Shown here piece after piece: positions 7,166 through 8,639 of a stretch of DNA of 8,639 bases (within the stretch, counting starts at the first letter, position 1; each line of letters starts with the position of its first letter). Origin of the DNA: Bacteroidales bacterium (GTDB lineage Bacteria > Bacteroidota > Bacteroidia > Bacteroidales > F082); the NCBI GenBank assembly GCA_900771045.1, contig CAAGMM010000178.1, positions 1 through 8,639 on the forward strand, written 5' to 3'. The translations under genes and the position numbers were made by a program. Below the pieces are notes generated by a model. It worked only from the letters and a program-made list of their open reading frames with translations. It ran no database searches and was not told the DNA's origin.

Positions 7166-7624
7166 CTACACACGGCATTTGACGACAATCTTTTTCACTT
7201 TCGATGGCGCGTCGTTGGCGCTGAGTTGCGGTTCGTGGGCGTCATCAGGGAAGAAGATGGCGAAACGGCCATCGCCGATGGTGAGTTTCAGTGATTCTTC
7301 ATCTTTATGGTGATAAAACGTTATGTCGCGGTCGGAGTCGTAAGGATTTTTTACATCGGCTTTTTCCGTCGGTTTGCACAAAATATTTTCTTTTCCGCTT
7401 AAAAGAAACTGAATATCAATATATTTAACGTGAGATTCATATCCGTTCGGATTGACATTCTTCGTTAAATATTCTTCTACGTTAGCGTAATTCTCGCCGT
7501 TAAGTTGATGTCGTCCCGTCGAAATGCCGTCGTCAACAGCCTTTTTTATAAAGAGGAGGCCTTCGTAGATTCCGTTTCCGAGATTTCTGTATCTCTCAAT
7601 ATTTTTGATATTATCGTAAATCAT
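7166..7624 (-). CDS. YhcH/YjgK/YiaL (DUF386) family protein, probable sugar anomerase
   Basis: A 152-residue cytoplasmic protein of the YhcH/YjgK/YiaL family, full length for this family. It has a cupin-like fold. E. coli YhcH (NanQ) is an anomerase for N-acetylneuraminate, and EbgC is a relative that partners a beta-galactosidase. Visible motifs are GRHQLNGENYANVEEY (37-52), the ESHVKYIDIQFLLSG block (63-77) whose His65, Asp70 and Gln72 lie at the family's conserved positions, and FFPDDAHEPQL (124-134) with His130. These polar residues probably bind a metal and the sugar. No sialic acid or galactoside genes lie beside it in this window, so the substrate is open. It is convergent with the deiminase gene, 14 bases apart. 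The start MIYDNIKNIERY is standard for the family. Confidence 0.9.
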   Translation of the reverse strand: MIYDNIKNIERYRNLGNGIYEGLLFIKKAVDDGISTGRHQLNGENYANVEEYLTKNVNPNGYESHVKYIDIQFLLSGKENILCKPTEKADVKNPYDSDRDITFYHHKDEESLKLTIGDGRFAIFFPDDAHEPQLSANDAPSKVKKIVVKCRV

Positions 7625-7634
7625 ATTTTTTTGT

Positions 7635-7643
7635 GCGAAGATA
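7635..7643 (-). promoter_or_regulatory. Candidate -7 promoter box for the yhcH-like gene
   Basis: On the minus strand this reads TATCTTCGC, one mismatch from TAnnTTTG, and lies about 10 bases before the ATG at 7624. The upstream -33 region would fall at the left end of the adjoining palindromic repeat. No TTTG is seen there. Confidence 0.4.
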
Positions 7644-7660
7644 CGAAAAATAATTTATGG

Positions 7661-7682
7661 TGGGTTCTATAAATTGATTTCC
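7661..7682. repeat. 22-bp direct repeat, left copy
   Basis: These 22 bases (beginning TGGGTTCTATAAATTGATTT) recur exactly at 7939-7960. The left copy lies inside the left end of the palindromic element and extends 7 bases past the terminal inverted repeat. Read on the minus strand it encodes Glu-Ile-Asn-Leu-stop, identical to the end of the dus gene. Confidence 0.8.
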
Positions 7683-7730
7683 CGTGATTTTGAGTCAGTT
7701 TTCGAGCAGATTGCTGCGCAGAAAGAGGAC

Positions 7731-7746
7731 GCATAGCGGGCTATGC
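7731..7746. repeat. Small perfect hairpin inside the palindromic element
   Basis: GCATAGC-GG-GCTATGC forms 7-bp arms around a 2-base centre (6 bp with a 4-base loop is more realistic). It has no counterpart in the right half of the element, so it would project as a side arm of the larger cruciform. Confidence 0.6.
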
Positions 7747-7777
7747 AACCGATTGATATTCTTTCGAAAGTTGAGCG

Positions 7778-7805
7778 CAATGTCGAACTTTTTGTTCGAA
7801 CATTG
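7778..7805. repeat. Apical bulged hairpin at the centre of the palindromic element
   Basis: CAATGT and CGAAC on the left pair with GTTCG and ACATTG on the right around a TTTTT loop, with one bulged A at 7799. Its loop (7789-7793) is close to the midpoint of the whole element, which supports the reading of the element as one folded unit. Confidence 0.6.
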
Positions 7806-7914
7806 CCGAGACCAAGAAAGAACTGCGAAGCAAAACAGCAAGATGCCGAAAAACGGACAAAATCACGGAAAAGAAATTTTAAATTTGTCATATCATTTGT
7901 ATTTTATTTCGGTG

Positions 7915-7953
7915 AATTTATAGAACCCACCATAAAGATGGGTTCTATAAATT
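7915..7953 (-). terminator. 15-bp hairpin across the dus stop codon, possible terminator
   Basis: AATTTATAGAACCCA (7915-7929) is a perfect inverted repeat of TGGGTTCTATAAATT (7939-7953), with a 9-base loop. One arm includes the dus stop codon (7945-7947); the other is the right terminal repeat of the palindromic element. In dus mRNA this would be a strong hairpin at the 3' end. A U-run does not follow directly, so it may act in 3'-end protection rather than intrinsic termination. Confidence 0.45.
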
Positions 7954-7960
7954 GATTTCC
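7939..7960. repeat. 22-bp direct repeat, right copy within the dus 3' end
   Basis: Exact second copy of the sequence at 7661-7682. It contains the last four sense codons and the stop of dus (EINL-stop on the minus strand) plus 6 bases beyond the stop. It could be a target-site duplication, a duplicated gene end carried by the element, or part of a tandem repeat array. Confidence 0.8.
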
Positions 7961-8639
7961 ATATCCCTGAAGATTTCCTCCACTGCTGTCTCGTATTCGT
8001 TTAAATCGTTGATTTTCTTTATTTTACGCCACAGGGCGGTCGGGTTGTCGAAGATGTTCATGGTATAGCTCCACAATTCCTTCATCCTGCCGAGGACCTT
8101 CGGGCTGCCGCCGGCGTGACGGAGACGCTCCAAGTAGATGTCATACATAAAATCGTGAAGTCTTTGCTTTTCGTTGGGCGCCGGCGGCAGATTACGTATC
8201 TTTTCAGCAAGAAACGGATTCGTCAACAAACCGCGTCCCAACATAAAATCCTCCGTTTCAGGAATTTCTGTCTTTAATTTTTCAAAGAAAACAAGATCGT
8301 TGATGTCGCCGTTATAGACTAAATTCTTGTTAATCAATGGAATAAGTTTCTTAAATGCGGCAATATCGGCATTGTCGGAATAAAGCTGCTTTCCAATCCT
8401 TGGATGAATGATGACTTCACTGAACGGCAAAGTGTTGAAGATGTCGATAAAATCGTAAATCTCTTCGGCCTTGTAATATCCGAGCCGGCACTTGATGCTC
8501 AACGCGATGTCAACCTCATCAAAAACCTTCGTCAAAATCGTCCTGACTTTTTCCGGCTGAGTCATCAGTCCGCAGCCTCTTACTTTATTGGCGACGCGCG
8601 GAAAAGGACAGCCCATATTGAGGTTGATTTCTTTATAAC
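7945..8639 (-). CDS. dus: tRNA-dihydrouridine synthase, 5' end cut by window
   Basis: An FMN-dependent enzyme that reduces uridine to dihydrouridine in tRNA. The window holds the last 231 residues. The frame is open through 8639, and the Met at 8614-8616 is internal, because it lies within INLNMGCPFP, the active-site motif whose Cys is the proton donor in Dus enzymes. Later motifs agree: VRGCGLM, the SIKCRLG strand with its Lys, IIHPR (His and Arg for the FMN phosphate or tRNA), VYNGDIND and MLGRGLLTNPFL (phosphate-binding GRG). Residues after about 155 form the helical C-terminal tRNA-binding domain. Roughly the first 80 residues are missing. DusA, B or C subgroup cannot be decided from this part. 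The last codons lie in a 22-bp repeat shared with the neighbouring palindromic element, so the final residues EINL may have been altered by it. Confidence 0.93.
   Translation of the reverse strand, partial: YKEINLNMGCPFPRVANKVRGCGLMTQPEKVRTILTKVFDEVDIALSIKCRLGYYKAEEIYDFIDIFNTLPFSEVIIHPRIGKQLYSDNADIAAFKKLIPLINKNLVYNGDINDLVFFEKLKTEIPETEDFMLGRGLLTNPFLAEKIRNLPPAPNEKQRLHDFMYDIYLERLRHAGGSPKVLGRMKELWSYTMNIFDNPTALWRKIKKINDLNEYETAVEEIFRDMEINL

Larger units (their letters stand above)
7654..7936. repeat. Palindromic MITE-like element with 22-bp terminal inverted repeats
   Basis: The gene-free stretch 7625-7944 is almost wholly this element. Its ends, 7654-7675 and 7915-7936, are perfect 22-bp inverted repeats (left end begins TTTATGGTGGGTTCTATAAA). 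Inside, CCGTGATTTTG (7682-7692) pairs with CAAAATCACGG (7858-7868), TTGCTG (7711-7716) with CAGCAA (7836-7841), and TTCTTT (7759-7764) with AAAGAA (7817-7822). The whole unit could therefore fold into one long imperfect cruciform, with a side hairpin at 7731-7746 and an apical hairpin at 7778-7805. An A/T-rich spacer (7869-7914) occurs on the right side only. No transposase is encoded. Open frames on both strands (7684-7923 plus, 7667-7891 minus) are low-complexity by-products of the palindrome. Size, inverted ends and lack of a gene fit a non-autonomous element (MITE or REP-like). A clear target-site duplication is not visible, so mobility is not proven. Confidence 0.6.

Noticed and set aside
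7667..7923. Open frames of 70-79 codons on both strands inside the palindromic element
   Set aside because: They overlap each other in several frames, lie within the inverted repeats, and the minus-strand one borrows its C-terminus from the 22-bp repeat. They are best read as by-products of the repeat, though databases may list copies as hypothetical proteins.
7625..7944. CRISPR array or tRNA gene in the gene-free stretch
   Set aside because: The repeats are inverted and only two direct copies exist with no regular spacers; no cloverleaf or tRNA TPsiC motif is visible.

Overview
The window looks like a chromosomal segment of a Bacteroidales-type bacterium. It has no Shine-Dalgarno sequences at the starts I inspected, it has TAnnTTTG/TAnnTTCG promoter -7 boxes, and it carries a secreted protein with a type IX secretion (T9SS) C-terminal sorting domain. 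It also holds a DUF4837 lipoprotein, an RNase H1 of the 'WGEIPADFGRK' type, and signal peptidase I sites followed by Gln. The species cannot be named from this sequence.

Layout, left to right. A plus-strand pair opens the window: the 3' part of an S66 LD-carboxypeptidase gene (3-422) and an RNase H1 with an N-terminal hybrid-binding domain (426-1055). A minus-strand block converges on it: a 5'-nucleotidase/UshA-like lipoprotein (1071-2495), a DUF4837 lipoprotein (2606-3589) and a MltD-like lytic transglycosylase with LysM domains (3586-5142). The last two overlap by 4 bases. A short divergent promoter region (5143-5207) separates this block from a large plus-strand gene (5208-7151). That gene encodes a secreted peptidylarginine deiminase resembling Porphyromonas gingivalis PPAD. 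A convergent YhcH/NanQ-family gene follows (7166-7624, minus). Then comes a 320-base gene-free stretch filled by a palindromic MITE-like repeat (7654-7936), and finally the 3' part of a tRNA-dihydrouridine synthase gene (7945-8639, minus, cut by the window end).

The genes do not form one pathway. The LD-carboxypeptidase and MltD both act on peptidoglycan. The nucleotidase, DUF4837 protein, MltD and deiminase all carry export signals. RNase H1 and Dus are nucleic-acid housekeeping enzymes.

The most interesting item is the deiminase. It keeps the full catalytic set of the guanidine-modifying superfamily. It also keeps the Arg-Pro-Arg and Tyr residues by which PPAD recognises the C-terminal carboxylate of a peptidyl-arginine. 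It has an additional domain of about 100 residues not present in PPAD, placed before its T9SS sorting domain. The second item is the palindromic element, whose 22-bp inverted termini and flanking 22-bp direct repeat merge with the 3' end of the dus gene.
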